This document shows positions 35,221 to 42,272 of a stretch of 64,000 bases of DNA, in pieces. The stretch is from a virus. Every line of letters begins with the position of its first letter. The first letter of the stretch is position 1. The notes beneath the pieces are model-generated. The model searched no databases. It saw only the letters and a list, made by a program, of their open reading frames with translations, and was not told the DNA's origin. Where the stretch lies: IMG/VR virus record IMGVR_UViG_3300037504_000213, positions 1-64,000 of that record. One strand, written 5' to 3'. A program made the position numbers and the translations under genes.

Positions 35221-36201
35221 CTAGCCTTCCCTCCCGAACATTGCGATATGATCATTATACACCTCATCAACCATTTTTTCAAGTGGAATGCCAAACATCG
35301 CGGCGTCTTCAGAAGAACGCATGGCCACATGTGGTAAATCTGTTTCCTCGCTCCCACATTTATAGATAGCGATTATCTCGTTTACCAACTCAAGCACCTT
35401 GACCTCCCTTTGGTTAATCAGGCTTTCATGTTGTTTTTCCTCTTGGCCAAGGCCAATCCATCTCACACCACCTAACACATTCAGTGTTGCCAAGTCACCA
35501 GAAACCATTTTGAATAACACCTCTGCAAGCGCAGTTATAGAAGAAGCATTCATACAACGAACATACAGGCCACTGTCCATCTCAAGGACATTGTCTATAA
35601 AAGTTACTGCTTCTCTGAACGTCATCCAATACCTAGTTACTATAGGTAGGGGGCCAACTATCGTTAGAAGTTGACTTGCATTAATTTGATCAATCCATTT
35701 CCAGAAAACACTTCCTCTGCTACCAAGGACATTCCCATACCTTATAACTTGCGAGCACAAGCCTTTATTTGCCAATACCAGTCGCTCTGCAACAGCCTTT
35801 TGCATTCCATATATATTTACTGGTTCCACAGCCTTGTCGCTACTAATTTGCAGGAACTTCCCAATATCAGCGGCAACAGCAGCATAGCTAGCATTAGCAG
35901 CGCCAGTTGCATTTACAGAATGCGAATAATATGGATTGCGGTTACATGCACCAACAGATTTAACTGCGGCTGCATTTACTACAGCATCAATATCGTGCTC
36001 CTTGAATATTCTTGTCAGTTCATCCGTGTCCCGAATATCACAAGCATGAAATTTGGGTAATTTGGGATAATTTTGTGATAAAGACTGAATTTCGTCAAAC
36101 TTATGCCAGTCCCTTGCACACCCAGCCACAATCTCATGCCTGGAAAACATCATCATTGCTCTGCCCAAGGTACCAGTGATGCCAGTAACAAAAATTCTCA
36201 T
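35221..36201 (-). CDS. UDP-sugar 4,6-dehydratase (PseB/CapD-like SDR)
   Basis: 326 residues. F-V-T-G-I-T-G-T-L-G-R-A binds NAD(P); S-S-D-K-A-V-E-P-V-N-I-Y-G-M-Q-K contains the SDR Tyr-x3-Lys pair; R-Y-G-N-V-L-G-S-R-G-S-V matches the PseB/FlaA1 group of UDP-GlcNAc 4,6-dehydratases. It should open the pathway by making a 4-keto-6-deoxy amino sugar. It is the first gene of the sugar operon and has GGAG eight bases before its ATG. Confidence 0.8.
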   Translation of the reverse strand: MRIFVTGITGTLGRAMMMFSRHEIVAGCARDWHKFDEIQSLSQNYPKLPKFHACDIRDTDELTRIFKEHDIDAVVNAAAVKSVGACNRNPYYSHSVNATGAANASYAAVAADIGKFLQISSDKAVEPVNIYGMQKAVAERLVLANKGLCSQVIRYGNVLGSRGSVFWKWIDQINASQLLTIVGPLPIVTRYWMTFREAVTFIDNVLEMDSGLYVRCMNASSITALAEVLFKMVSGDLATLNVLGGVRWIGLGQEEKQHESLINQREVKVLELVNEIIAIYKCGSEETDLPHVAMRSSEDAAMFGIPLEKMVDEVYNDHIAMFGREG

Positions 36202-36202
36202 A

Positions 36203-36231
36203 TTGCATACTCCAATAATAGATGATATAAT
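36203..36231 (+). promoter_or_regulatory. Sigma70-like promoter for HNH gene
   Basis: TTGCAT, 17 bases, TATAAT on the plus strand. It lies inside the leader of the sugar operon on the other strand, so the two transcripts overlap head to head. Confidence 0.7.
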
Positions 36232-36240
36232 ACCAAAAAG

Positions 36241-36269
36241 ATCTTATCACATAAAGGAGAACATGTCAA
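36241..36269 (-). promoter_or_regulatory. Sigma70-like promoter for sugar operon
   Basis: On the minus strand TTGACA (36269-36264), 17 bases, TAAGAT (36246-36241). It faces the plus-strand promoter 10 bases away, so RNA polymerases starting here cross the other promoter. Confidence 0.75.
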
Positions 36270-36270
36270 G

Positions 36271-36822
36271 GTGTCTCGAACACAGAAGTTTGCCAATACA
36301 TGCAGGTTTTGCGGATCAACGTTTTACAGAAAAACGAGAAGAAAAAAGGTCTTTTGTCCAGTTTGCGACTGCAACCCAATGATTAAGCACTACAATAAAA
36401 TAGTCAATAACGCCAACAGGCGAACACGAAAGCTAGGGCTTCGCTCTGATTTAACGCTTTCAGAATGGTTTGACACACTCAGAGATTTTTCATTTTTCTG
36501 CTGCTTCTGTGGAACACACCCAGCAAGCGACCTAGAGCATTTCATACCAGTGTCAAAGGGCGGCGGCACAACTAGAAAGAATGTACTGCCAGCATGTAGA
36601 TACTGTAATAGTCAAAAGGCTAACCTTGTGCCTTTTGTTGACGAAATGGACGACATAAGGTTTTCTATATCAAGGTTGAGGAGGGCATTGGATTATTTAG
36701 AGCAATTCGGAACCGTAGAGATACCAGGGCTGTCAGATGAAATGGCATATCAATTGACACAAAACAGGAAGTTCCTTATCCCAGGAACAGCAACCTACAG
36801 AAAGCCAGAAAGGGCGTGGTGA
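36271..36822 (+). CDS. HNH endonuclease
   Basis: 183 residues. Two Cys pairs (C-R-F-C and C-P-V-C) come first, then C-C-F-C-G with D-L-E-H-F-I-P-V-S-K-G-G and N-V-L-P-A-C-R-Y-C-N-S-Q-K, the HNH (His-Asn-His) zinc-nuclease motif. It is a lone plus-strand gene among minus-strand genes, as expected for a homing or intron-like endonuclease. The start used is GTG with AGGAG 11 bases upstream; an ATG at 36263 has better spacing but is in another frame and ends at 36382. Confidence 0.8.
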   Translation: MSRTQKFANTCRFCGSTFYRKTRRKKVFCPVCDCNPMIKHYNKIVNNANRRTRKLGLRSDLTLSEWFDTLRDFSFFCCFCGTHPASDLEHFIPVSKGGGTTRKNVLPACRYCNSQKANLVPFVDEMDDIRFSISRLRRALDYLEQFGTVEIPGLSDEMAYQLTQNRKFLIPGTATYRKPERAW

Positions 36823-36836
36823 TTAGCCACACCCCT
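36811..36836. terminator. Hairpin between convergent HNH and SSB genes
   Basis: GGGCGTGG and CCACACCC pair with one mismatch around TGATTAG. It sits at the end of the HNH gene, but there is no T tract, so termination would be weak. Confidence 0.35.
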
Positions 36837-36857
36837 TCCAACTCGAAACCAGGAGGC

Positions 36858-37250
36858 CTAGAATTCAAATCCATCCATCGCAGACGGATGATTGTTATCT
36901 ACATCACGATAGTTATCATCACCACCACCTCGCCCACCCATAAACTTCACGGTTTGTGCCGTAAGCTCAAGCTGTGCACGCGGTTCGCCATCAGCGCCTA
37001 CCCAGGCATTTGCTGATGGGCGACCAACGACCATTACCTGACTTCCCTTTGACAAATATTCAGAGCACGTCTCTGCCTGTCTTCGCCAGACATTAACACG
37101 ATACCATGTGGTGCGCTCTTTCTTTTCCTTATCCTTATACCAGACTTCGTTAACGGCCACAGAAAAGTTTGCAACCGCAGTTCCATTGTCAAGGTACTTG
37201 AGTTCTGGGTCACTACCGAGGTTTCCTACAATAATCAACTGGTGAAACAT
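36858..37250 (-). CDS. ssb: Single-stranded DNA-binding protein
   Basis: 130 residues. MFHQLIIVGNLGSDPELKYL is the classic start of bacterial/phage SSB, followed by N-F-S-V-A-V-N-E-V-W and T-T-W-Y-R-V-N-V-W, then a Gly/Asp-rich tail ending in M-D-G-F-E-F, like the acidic SSB tip that recruits partners. It coats single-stranded DNA in replication and recombination. Its separation from the replication module at 54-61 kb is notable. Confidence 0.9.
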   Translation of the reverse strand: MFHQLIIVGNLGSDPELKYLDNGTAVANFSVAVNEVWYKDKEKKERTTWYRVNVWRRQAETCSEYLSKGSQVMVVGRPSANAWVGADGEPRAQLELTAQTVKFMGGRGGGDDNYRDVDNNHPSAMDGFEF

Positions 37251-37253
37251 ATT

Positions 37254-37565
37254 TTATTTATCCTCCTGGATAGTATCTTTACTAAAACGAGTATAGCACA
37301 TCGCGTCACACGAGTCAATAGAATTCCGCTCTTTCCACCAAGGGCTGTGAAACTTCATGCCCTGATTAATTTCAAACGACGTGTCAGCATTGTTGGCGTC
37401 TATAGCGAGTCTCAGGTAGCGCAGCTTTTCTTGAGAACAACCATCAAGAAGTATAGAGCAGCTTGTCGTTACGATATATATACTCTTGTCATCTTCCATA
37501 AAATGCGTAACGTTTCGAGGATTTATCCAGACGCCATCTCCATTAACCGTTCTTGCATAAATCAT
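37254..37565 (-). CDS. Hypothetical protein, 103 aa
   Basis: The ATG at 37565 gives an ATGA overlap with the upstream stop. The product has a mixed alpha/beta composition with two Cys pairs far apart; no family recognised. It is the last gene before ssb and likely shares its transcript. Confidence 0.5.
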   Translation of the reverse strand: MIYARTVNGDGVWINPRNVTHFMEDDKSIYIVTTSCSILLDGCSQEKLRYLRLAIDANNADTSFEINQGMKFHSPWWKERNSIDSCDAMCYTRFSKDTIQEDK

Positions 37566-37894
37566 TCTGAACCTCCAACAGATTGCCACACATGAATAAT
37601 TTTCTCAACTTTCTTAACACGTATCATTTTGTCACACGTATTATAATGATAATCTGTGAAGTAACTACCAGAAAGAGTAACATAAAGTTTGTAAAACGCC
37701 CCAGGGTAATCAGCATGTTTGATAATGAGTTCCCTTTTGAAGTATTTTCCTTCATCGGTCCACAACCCCTCTTCAACCAACTCAACTTCCTCTGGTCCAT
37801 CCTCAATATCAAATCCAGATGCAGGCCAAAAGTCTTGGTTACTCCCAAACCACTCAGACGTATTAATCACATCAGGATAACTGTCATTGCACAT
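37562..37894 (-). CDS. Hypothetical protein, family A (PGAFY / KxIxxW)
   Basis: 110 residues. It shares D-Y-P-G-A-F-Y and the C-terminal pattern R-V-x-K-x-x-K-I-I-H-V-W with the 149-residue protein at 39731-40180, so the two are likely paralogues. No function is known. Confidence 0.5.
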   Translation of the reverse strand: MCNDSYPDVINTSEWFGSNQDFWPASGFDIEDGPEEVELVEEGLWTDEGKYFKRELIIKHADYPGAFYKLYVTLSGSYFTDYHYNTCDKMIRVKKVEKIIHVWQSVGGSE

Positions 37895-37909
37895 TTTATT
37901 TCTCCTAGC

Positions 37910-38119
37910 CTATCGCCACACTACACGATTGCGAACAGACACGCCATATGTTCCATTTGATTTTTCCAGTCTAAACACCCCCATTACTGCATCGAAGTGG
38001 TCCTCTGGCTCCCTCTCGCATTCAAGCCACAGCACCCTGCTGTCAGGGTCCTGCACGACATTGACAGCACTCTTGCACTCAGGGCATTCACATACGCCAC
38101 GCTGAATTGTTTCCTTCAT
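37910..38119 (-). CDS. Small zinc-finger-like protein
   Basis: 69 residues with a C-E-C-P-E-C motif near the N-terminus and a second Cys later, suggesting a small metal site. The start follows a GAGG site right behind the methyltransferase stop. Confidence 0.5.
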   Translation of the reverse strand: MKETIQRGVCECPECKSAVNVVQDPDSRVLWLECEREPEDHFDAVMGVFRLEKSNGTYGVSVRNRVVWR

Positions 38120-38785
38120 TTATTCCTCCATTGGCACTGGTTCAATAGTATTTCCGCTAAAATCTTTGATCTCAAAATCGCAATCCACTTCATTGCCCCA
38201 CACATCGTATCCAGGTTGCTTTTTCCTTGCAAATATCTCACACCTGTTAACGCGGTCTGGATACAACGCATCTATCATGTCATATTGAGAGTCTGGCTTC
38301 TCAGAATGTTGTCTGCGTATGTCCAATAACACAGTATGATCCAACAAATTTAAGACACCATGATCTGACACTGGTGCACTGCCGCCATTCTTGACACAAA
38401 TCCAGAGTTCCTCCACACAACCGCGTGTATAATAACCCATTGACATAGCAGGGCGGTGCGGTTTGCCCTTAGTGTGCTTAACCCAGTACACTTTAGTACG
38501 AGCACTAAAGCCCCATCTGTGCAAAAGGGAGGCAACTGGATTGACTATATAATCAATGCCATCGACCTTGACCTTTTTGAAATCAACGCTGTGTGGCGTA
38601 GTTGTCCACAAGAACATAACAGCATCGTCAGTCGTCAGATCTCGCAAATTCATATTCATCAAAAAGTCATAGCCCTGAACAGGGTAGTGCTGTTCAGCAG
38701 AGCGACCAGTACCCTTAGCAGACCAAACACGAAACCTCCACGGAGGATCGATTAAGACTAAGCTGTACTTATCGTTCCCAAGCAT
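38120..38785 (-). CDS. MT-A70-family adenine methyltransferase
   Basis: 221 residues. LVLIDPPWRFRVWS contains the D-P-P-W catalytic motif of N6-adenine methyltransferases, and the later V-E-E-L-W-I-C-V-K and D-V-W-G-N-E-V segments fit the MT-A70 fold. It probably methylates phage DNA for protection against restriction. It overlaps the small protein upstream by 17 bases, and the boundary sequence is shared with the next gene pair. Confidence 0.75.
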   Translation of the reverse strand: MLGNDKYSLVLIDPPWRFRVWSAKGTGRSAEQHYPVQGYDFLMNMNLRDLTTDDAVMFLWTTTPHSVDFKKVKVDGIDYIVNPVASLLHRWGFSARTKVYWVKHTKGKPHRPAMSMGYYTRGCVEELWICVKNGGSAPVSDHGVLNLLDHTVLLDIRRQHSEKPDSQYDMIDALYPDRVNRCEIFARKKQPGYDVWGNEVDCDFEIKDFSGNTIEPVPMEE

Positions 38786-39080
38786 CTATTTTCTCCGTCC
38801 ATTTTTTAAGGTCCGCTTCGTCAACAGTATCTTCGCTTAAAAGGTTTGTAAAAATCTTGTACAGTGCAGAAGAGCGTTTGCCTATATCATGACAGACATC
38901 ATCTTCACACACAATTTTTAGCACCACAACATTATTTTCTATGACGTAATAAGCCTTATCAGCACCCCAGGATTTTACTAACAACCTAAGGCAAAACGCA
39001 AGCGTTGTATTGACTGGACTGTCGCAGGCCAGAAAATAAACATTGCTAGAGTCTTTGTCCTGTTGCCCTTTCCCAGGCAT
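38769..39080 (-). CDS. Hypothetical protein ending K-I-D-A-W-E-R
   Basis: 103 residues. Its C-terminus W-T-E-K-I-D-A-W-E-R is nearly the same as that of the upstream 171-residue protein, and the DNA encoding it also forms the start codon of the next gene. No domain recognised. Confidence 0.5.
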   Translation of the reverse strand: MPGKGQQDKDSSNVYFLACDSPVNTTLAFCLRLLVKSWGADKAYYVIENNVVVLKIVCEDDVCHDIGKRSSALYKIFTNLLSEDTVDEADLKKWTEKIDAWER

Positions 39081-39561
39081 CTATCTTTTCCCTCCACTTC
39101 CTCTCTGTCTTTGTCATCCTCTTTTGTTTGGCAATGGGCTTAGCTTTGCCATCAAACTGCCATGATCTTATTGTACCATACTTTGCCTCGCTTGGATATA
39201 CAAGCTCTACATTACCAATCAGTTCTAACAATGTTCCAATACAGGCATGAACACTTTGGCTAACCCCCTTCCCAAAACACATTAACTTAAGAGAGGAAAG
39301 CCAATAGGCTGCGCAACCCAAAACATTCATGTCGCAAAAAATGTTATCTGTTAGCAGTTGAATGCTCTTTCTGAGGTTTCGTTCAATGTAGGTATTAGCA
39401 AACTCGATTGGATCGTCCTTCATGTTAGATTGTATGTGAGACAGACTTTCGTCATTCATCTCAAAATATTTCGCTGGATAAAGAACACAATCCCTAATGG
39501 ACGCTAAAAAGGATGTTTGCCAAGGTTCAGACTTGTAGTAAACGACATCGTATTCTTTCAT
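39046..39561 (-). CDS. Hypothetical protein, 171 aa
   Basis: 171 residues with a helical middle and a C-terminal tail W-R-E-K-I-D-A-W-E-R-A-T-G-Q-R-L. The ATG is preceded by GGAGG. It lies directly downstream of the tRNA-Cys gene. It is not recognised; the shared tail suggests a module boundary copied between neighbours. Confidence 0.5.
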   Translation of the reverse strand: MKEYDVVYYKSEPWQTSFLASIRDCVLYPAKYFEMNDESLSHIQSNMKDDPIEFANTYIERNLRKSIQLLTDNIFCDMNVLGCAAYWLSSLKLMCFGKGVSQSVHACIGTLLELIGNVELVYPSEAKYGTIRSWQFDGKAKPIAKQKRMTKTERKWREKIDAWERATGQRL

Positions 39562-39573
39562 TTATCCTCCTTG

Positions 39574-39645
39574 AGGCCCAGGTGAGACTTGCACTCACAT
39601 GAAAACGCTTTGCAGGCGTATACCTTTCTATTCGGACACTGGGCC
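39574..39645 (-). tRNA. tRNA-Cys (GCA)
   Basis: Acceptor GGCCCAG pairs with CTGGGCC. The anticodon loop CTGCAAA gives GCA, with stem ACGC/GCGT and a T-T mismatch at the outer pair. The T arm is GTGAG-TGCAAGT-CTCAC, with an atypical loop. Discriminator U; no CCA is encoded. Confidence 0.75.
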
Positions 39646-39647
39646 TA

Positions 39648-39720
39648 AGCTCCGAGTGAGATTTGCACTCACGGCCTCCGCGTTACAAAGGCGGCGCTCT
39701 ACTAACTGAGCTATCGGAGC
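39648..39720 (-). tRNA. tRNA-Thr (UGU)
   Basis: Acceptor GCTCCGA/TCGGAGC, D stem GCTC/GAGC, anticodon UGU in a loop whose top pair is C-C, and T arm GTGAG-TGCAAAT-CTCAC. It follows the tRNA-Cys gene two bases away and shares the same unusual T-loop start, so the two are probably processed from one transcript. Confidence 0.8.
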
Positions 39721-39730
39721 GTTGTACTAT

Positions 39731-40180
39731 TTAGCTACTTGGCCTCGACCAAGCTTCAATGGTCTTCTTCTTCTTTTCTACGCGATACCCCTTCGAGTCA
39801 GTGTAAAAAGCCCATTCTGCTCTGCCAGCCCCATTGCGCTTCCACTGGTAAAATATATAGTAAGCACCTGGAAAGTCATCAAACTGAAGAATGTATTCAT
39901 GGCATGGTGAGTTCCATCCATTTCCTGCAAGTTTGTTGTGATCTATGAACTTGACGTTGTCAATTTTGTTGTTATAACCCAAGTCTGCTATAAACTGCTC
40001 CCAACTCTTCCAACTTTTCAGGTTGCCAATACAAGGGCGATTCCTAAGATCGACATAATCTAAGGCTTCAATCGTGTCTGGTGCATTCACATTGTTTGGT
40101 GTACTCATGCCATTCTCCTTATTTGACAACTGTGGTTCAAGGCCAGTTATTTCCGCATTGTCCTTGCCTAATGTACTCAT
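39731..40180 (-). CDS. Hypothetical protein, family A (PGAYY / KxIxAW)
   Basis: 149 residues from the first ATG, or 125 from a second in-frame ATG 24 codons later; both are preceded by AAGGAGAA and both start with ATGAGTAC, which suggests duplicated starts. The C-terminal half has D-F-P-G-A-Y-Y and K-T-I-E-A-W, shared with the protein at 37562-37894. Unknown function. Confidence 0.5.
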   Translation of the reverse strand: MSTLGKDNAEITGLEPQLSNKENGMSTPNNVNAPDTIEALDYVDLRNRPCIGNLKSWKSWEQFIADLGYNNKIDNVKFIDHNKLAGNGWNSPCHEYILQFDDFPGAYYIFYQWKRNGAGRAEWAFYTDSKGYRVEKKKKTIEAWSRPSS

Positions 40181-40191
40181 GTTTTTCTCCT

Positions 40192-40467
40192 TTAATAGTC
40201 CATTAAGTAATACTTATTATCACTTGACGATTTTACGTACTCGCCACCAACCCCAACATTCTTAAATCCACACCTCATCAGATCCCCAATATCTATGGGA
40301 CTGGATATGACATATCGATCAGGCTTAACCAGAAAATCATCACCTCCTAACATGTCTTCAAATTTTTTACGTGCGTCCTCCTCACTTTTTGCTGTTACAA
40401 GGGCTTGCCTAGTAGAGAAGCCACGCGGCCATTTAAATACCCACAGGTTGTCCTTTTCTGTTCTCAT
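40192..40467 (-). CDS. Hypothetical protein, 91 aa
   Basis: 91 residues with a W-P-R-G start and a G-G-D-D-F-L-V core; no recognised family. It lies just downstream of the tRNA-Met gene and is preceded by AGGAGG-type sequence. Confidence 0.5.
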   Translation of the reverse strand: MRTEKDNLWVFKWPRGFSTRQALVTAKSEEDARKKFEDMLGGDDFLVKPDRYVISSPIDIGDLMRCGFKNVGVGGEYVKSSSDNKYYLMDY

Positions 40468-40494
40468 TATACCTCCTAACCTTAATTAAACCCA

Positions 40495-40567
40495 TGCTCG
40501 CGGCTGGACTCGAACCAGCAACCTGTCGGTTATGAGCCGAATGCTCTAACCATTGAGCTACGCGAGC
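40495..40567 (-). tRNA. tRNA-Met (CAU)
   Basis: Acceptor GCTCGCG/CGCGAGC, D stem GCTC/GAGC, anticodon loop CTCATAA with stem TTCGG/CCGAC (one mismatch), T arm GCTGG-TTCGAGT-CCAGC. CAU can also be tRNA-Ile with a modified C34; sequence alone cannot decide. Confidence 0.85.
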
Positions 40568-40575
40568 TTGTATAT

Positions 40576-40604
40576 ATTCTACCACTTGTTGTGTGGTGCC
40601 ACAA
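40576..40604 (-). promoter_or_regulatory. Sigma70-like promoter before tRNA-Met
   Basis: On the minus strand TTGTGG (40604-40599), 17 bases, TAGAAT (40581-40576), nine bases before the tRNA 5' end. It lies within the end of the upstream coding region. Confidence 0.6.
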
Positions 40605-40863
40605 GGGCAAGAACACAAGCGAGACCAAGGCGGCCAAGCAGCGCCAATGCCCTCAAGTTGGCTAAGTAGACAGATCCCCGCATAACCTCATCTCCGTTAT
40701 CTTCGCTAATAGCTTCAATCTCTAAGACTTTTTGTCCACCAAGATCACTTGGAGCATAAGCTGCCCACCAACATCCGTGGTCATATTGCTTGCGCTCAAT
40801 AGTATAACCAAGACCCTTAAGGGTCTCAACGATAAGTTTTGCGTCAGGGGGTTTTTCTTCCAC
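40579..40863 (-). CDS. Hypothetical protein, 94 aa
   Basis: The GTG at 40863 is used because GGAGG lies in the end of the upstream gene; a longer form to 40986 would overlap it fully. The product has a W-W-A-A-Y-A-P segment, a D-N-G-D-E region and a hydrophobic C-terminal helix. Unknown function. Confidence 0.5.
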   Translation of the reverse strand: MEEKPPDAKLIVETLKGLGYTIERKQYDHGCWWAAYAPSDLGGQKVLEIEAISEDNGDEVMRGSVYLANLRALALLGRLGLACVLALVAPHNKW

Positions 40864-40867
40864 CGTT

Positions 40868-41248
40868 TCACTCCTCCTCGACTTCCAGCTTTGCCATCTT
40901 GATCGTCGGGGCACGAGCATCGTCCCATACCCACATGGTATTGTGGTGCAATGCACGTGTAAAAAGTTCATCGGCGGGTCCTGCATAGTAGGTAATATAA
41001 ATGTGAAATCCTATTCGGTGAAAGCTTCCCAAAACGGATATTCTAATACCGTTGGCTAAATGGTGTTCACCTCGGCAGTACCACAAATCATACTCACCAC
41101 GATCCTTTGTCCATTCAAGATCGACCGCATCCTCACCAAGTGGAAGCGCGCCAAGCGCAAGGTGCGCCAACTTGTCGAAGTGAGGAATAGGGTCGCCAGC
41201 GGTTTTCGCATTTTTAAGCTCATTCTTCATGGCACCGTAAACGTTCAT
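40868..41248 (-). CDS. Hypothetical protein, 126 aa
   Basis: Mixed alpha/beta protein with a W-Y-C-R-G-E-H-H-L-A-N-G segment and an acidic C-terminus (V-E-E-E). The ATG at 41248 lies behind GAGGAGG. It is followed by a GTG-started gene five bases away. No family recognised. Confidence 0.5.
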   Translation of the reverse strand: MNVYGAMKNELKNAKTAGDPIPHFDKLAHLALGALPLGEDAVDLEWTKDRGEYDLWYCRGEHHLANGIRISVLGSFHRIGFHIYITYYAGPADELFTRALHHNTMWVWDDARAPTIKMAKLEVEEE

Positions 41249-41297
41249 TGTTTTAGTCCTCCTCGTCTTCCGCACGCCACAATTTAAAAAGACAAAG

Positions 41298-41370
41298 CAC
41301 CTGCTACAGGATTCGAACCTGTGACCAAGAGTTTAGAAGACTCCTGCTCTGTCCTCTGAGCTAAGCAGGC
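41298..41370 (-). tRNA. tRNA-Arg (UCU)
   Basis: Acceptor GCCTGCT/AGCAGGT (G-U at the first pair), D stem GCTC/GAGC, anticodon loop CTTCTAA (UCU), T arm ACAGG-TTCGAAT-CCTGT. It reads AGA, a codon used by the phage in the AT-richer genes. Confidence 0.85.
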
Positions 41371-41373
41371 TTG

Positions 41374-41420
41374 TTGCCAACGGCAAGATCGCTTTATAGA
41401 CACGCAAGCTACGTTGGCAA
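41374..41420 (-). other. tRNA-like inverted-repeat element
   Basis: Nine-base inverted repeat TTGCCAACG / CGTTGGCAA around 29 bases containing a GCTTGC..GCAAGC-like inner pairing. It has the size of an acceptor stem with one arm only and lies between two true tRNAs. It may be a shrunken tRNA or a processing hairpin. Confidence 0.4.
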
Positions 41421-41421
41421 A

Positions 41422-41493
41422 TCGGGCAGGGTAGAATCGAACTACCTTCAATTTCTTCATGAGAGAAATGCACCTCCATTGTGCTTCTGCCCG
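41422..41493 (-). tRNA. tRNA with CAU anticodon (Met or Ile)
   Basis: Acceptor CGGGCAG/CTGCCCG, D stem GCAC/GTGC, anticodon loop CTCATGA with stem TTTCT/AGAAA, T arm GGTAG-TTCGATT-CTACC. It differs from the other CAU tRNA in every stem, so one of the two may be Ile-CAU or an initiator; the acceptor has a C1-G72 pair, which does not look like a bacterial initiator. Confidence 0.8.
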
Positions 41494-41496
41494 TAA

Positions 41497-41569
41497 TCTG
41501 GGTGATTGGACTTGAACCAACGACCTCCTCGACCCAAACGAGGCGCGCTACCATCTGCGCTACACCCAG
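41497..41569 (-). tRNA. tRNA-Pro (UGG)
   Basis: Acceptor CTGGGTG/CACCCAG, D stem GCGC/GCGC, anticodon loop TTTGGGT (UGG), stem CCTCG/CGAGG, T arm GTTGG-TTCAAGT-CCAAT. It is the first tRNA of the Pro-CAU-Arg cluster on the minus strand, directly downstream of a promoter. Confidence 0.9.
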
Positions 41570-41577
41570 TTAACACA

Positions 41578-41605
41578 ATTATACCCAATCATTTGGACTT
41601 TCAAC
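41578..41605 (-). promoter_or_regulatory. Promoter with -10 box containing a stop codon
   Basis: On the minus strand GTTGAA (41605-41600), 16 bases, TATAAT (41583-41578). The TAA of TATAAT is the stop codon of the upstream coding gene. It starts the tRNA-Pro transcript. Confidence 0.6.
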
Positions 41606-42214
41606 ACTAAAGTCTTGTTTATAATAAATGTAGCTTCTATGTTTTACTGGCCCAAGCTCAACCAATCCACGTACAGCATCGTTAACATCATGTTCAAAAA
41701 TAACATTGACACCCCACAACTTATCTGGAGTATAGCACCAACCGCTTGTTGTCCGTTTCATTACACCATTAACTTTCAGTTCATCTACAAAACTATCAAC
41801 ACGCTCGTAATCGCAGGCGTCAAACTTTTTTGAATGTAACGTCATGCTGTGATGGCCAATGCGAACAATGGTAATTGTAGCTTTAATTTCTGGTTTGACG
41901 GCTTCAGTTTTGCCAAGAAGATATGCCTCTAAGGCTACTTTATCGTACAAGTGTTCTGGTCTTATGGTCACATGGCAATGCGGTGTAATACCAGAACGGA
42001 CAACGTCATAAGAAATACTATAATTAAACTTGCACAGCCTTCTTTTTAATTTGTATATATTAACATCTCTAAACGTAAGTCTAATCGGTACAACCTTAAC
42101 AGAACCAACCCCATCTATGTTAAAATGCTCAGCGCTGTTGTAAATACGAATGGCAATATATGCCCAAATCAACAAGATCAATAAGATAATTGCCAAGCCC
42201 ACTGTTATCTCCAT
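41579..42214 (-). CDS. Membrane-anchored protein, unknown
   Basis: 211 residues. One N-terminal hydrophobic segment (about residues 5-23) is followed by a soluble domain with a C-H-V-T-I-R-P-E-H-L-Y-D segment. The C-terminus P-N-D-W-V is shared with the HigA-like protein upstream because the same promoter-like sequence ends both genes. No family recognised. Confidence 0.5.
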   Translation of the reverse strand: MEITVGLAIILLILLIWAYIAIRIYNSAEHFNIDGVGSVKVVPIRLTFRDVNIYKLKRRLCKFNYSISYDVVRSGITPHCHVTIRPEHLYDKVALEAYLLGKTEAVKPEIKATITIVRIGHHSMTLHSKKFDACDYERVDSFVDELKVNGVMKRTTSGWCYTPDKLWGVNVIFEHDVNDAVRGLVELGPVKHRSYIYYKQDFSVESPNDWV

Positions 42215-42272
42215 TCCATTTGTCTATTGAGCCAAAATTGCCATCTATTCAAAGAACCTCTATCTACGCAAT

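Noticed and set aside
41284-41554. Open frames across the tRNA cluster
   Set aside because: They run through three tRNA genes and end inside them, so they are artefacts of the tRNA sequences.
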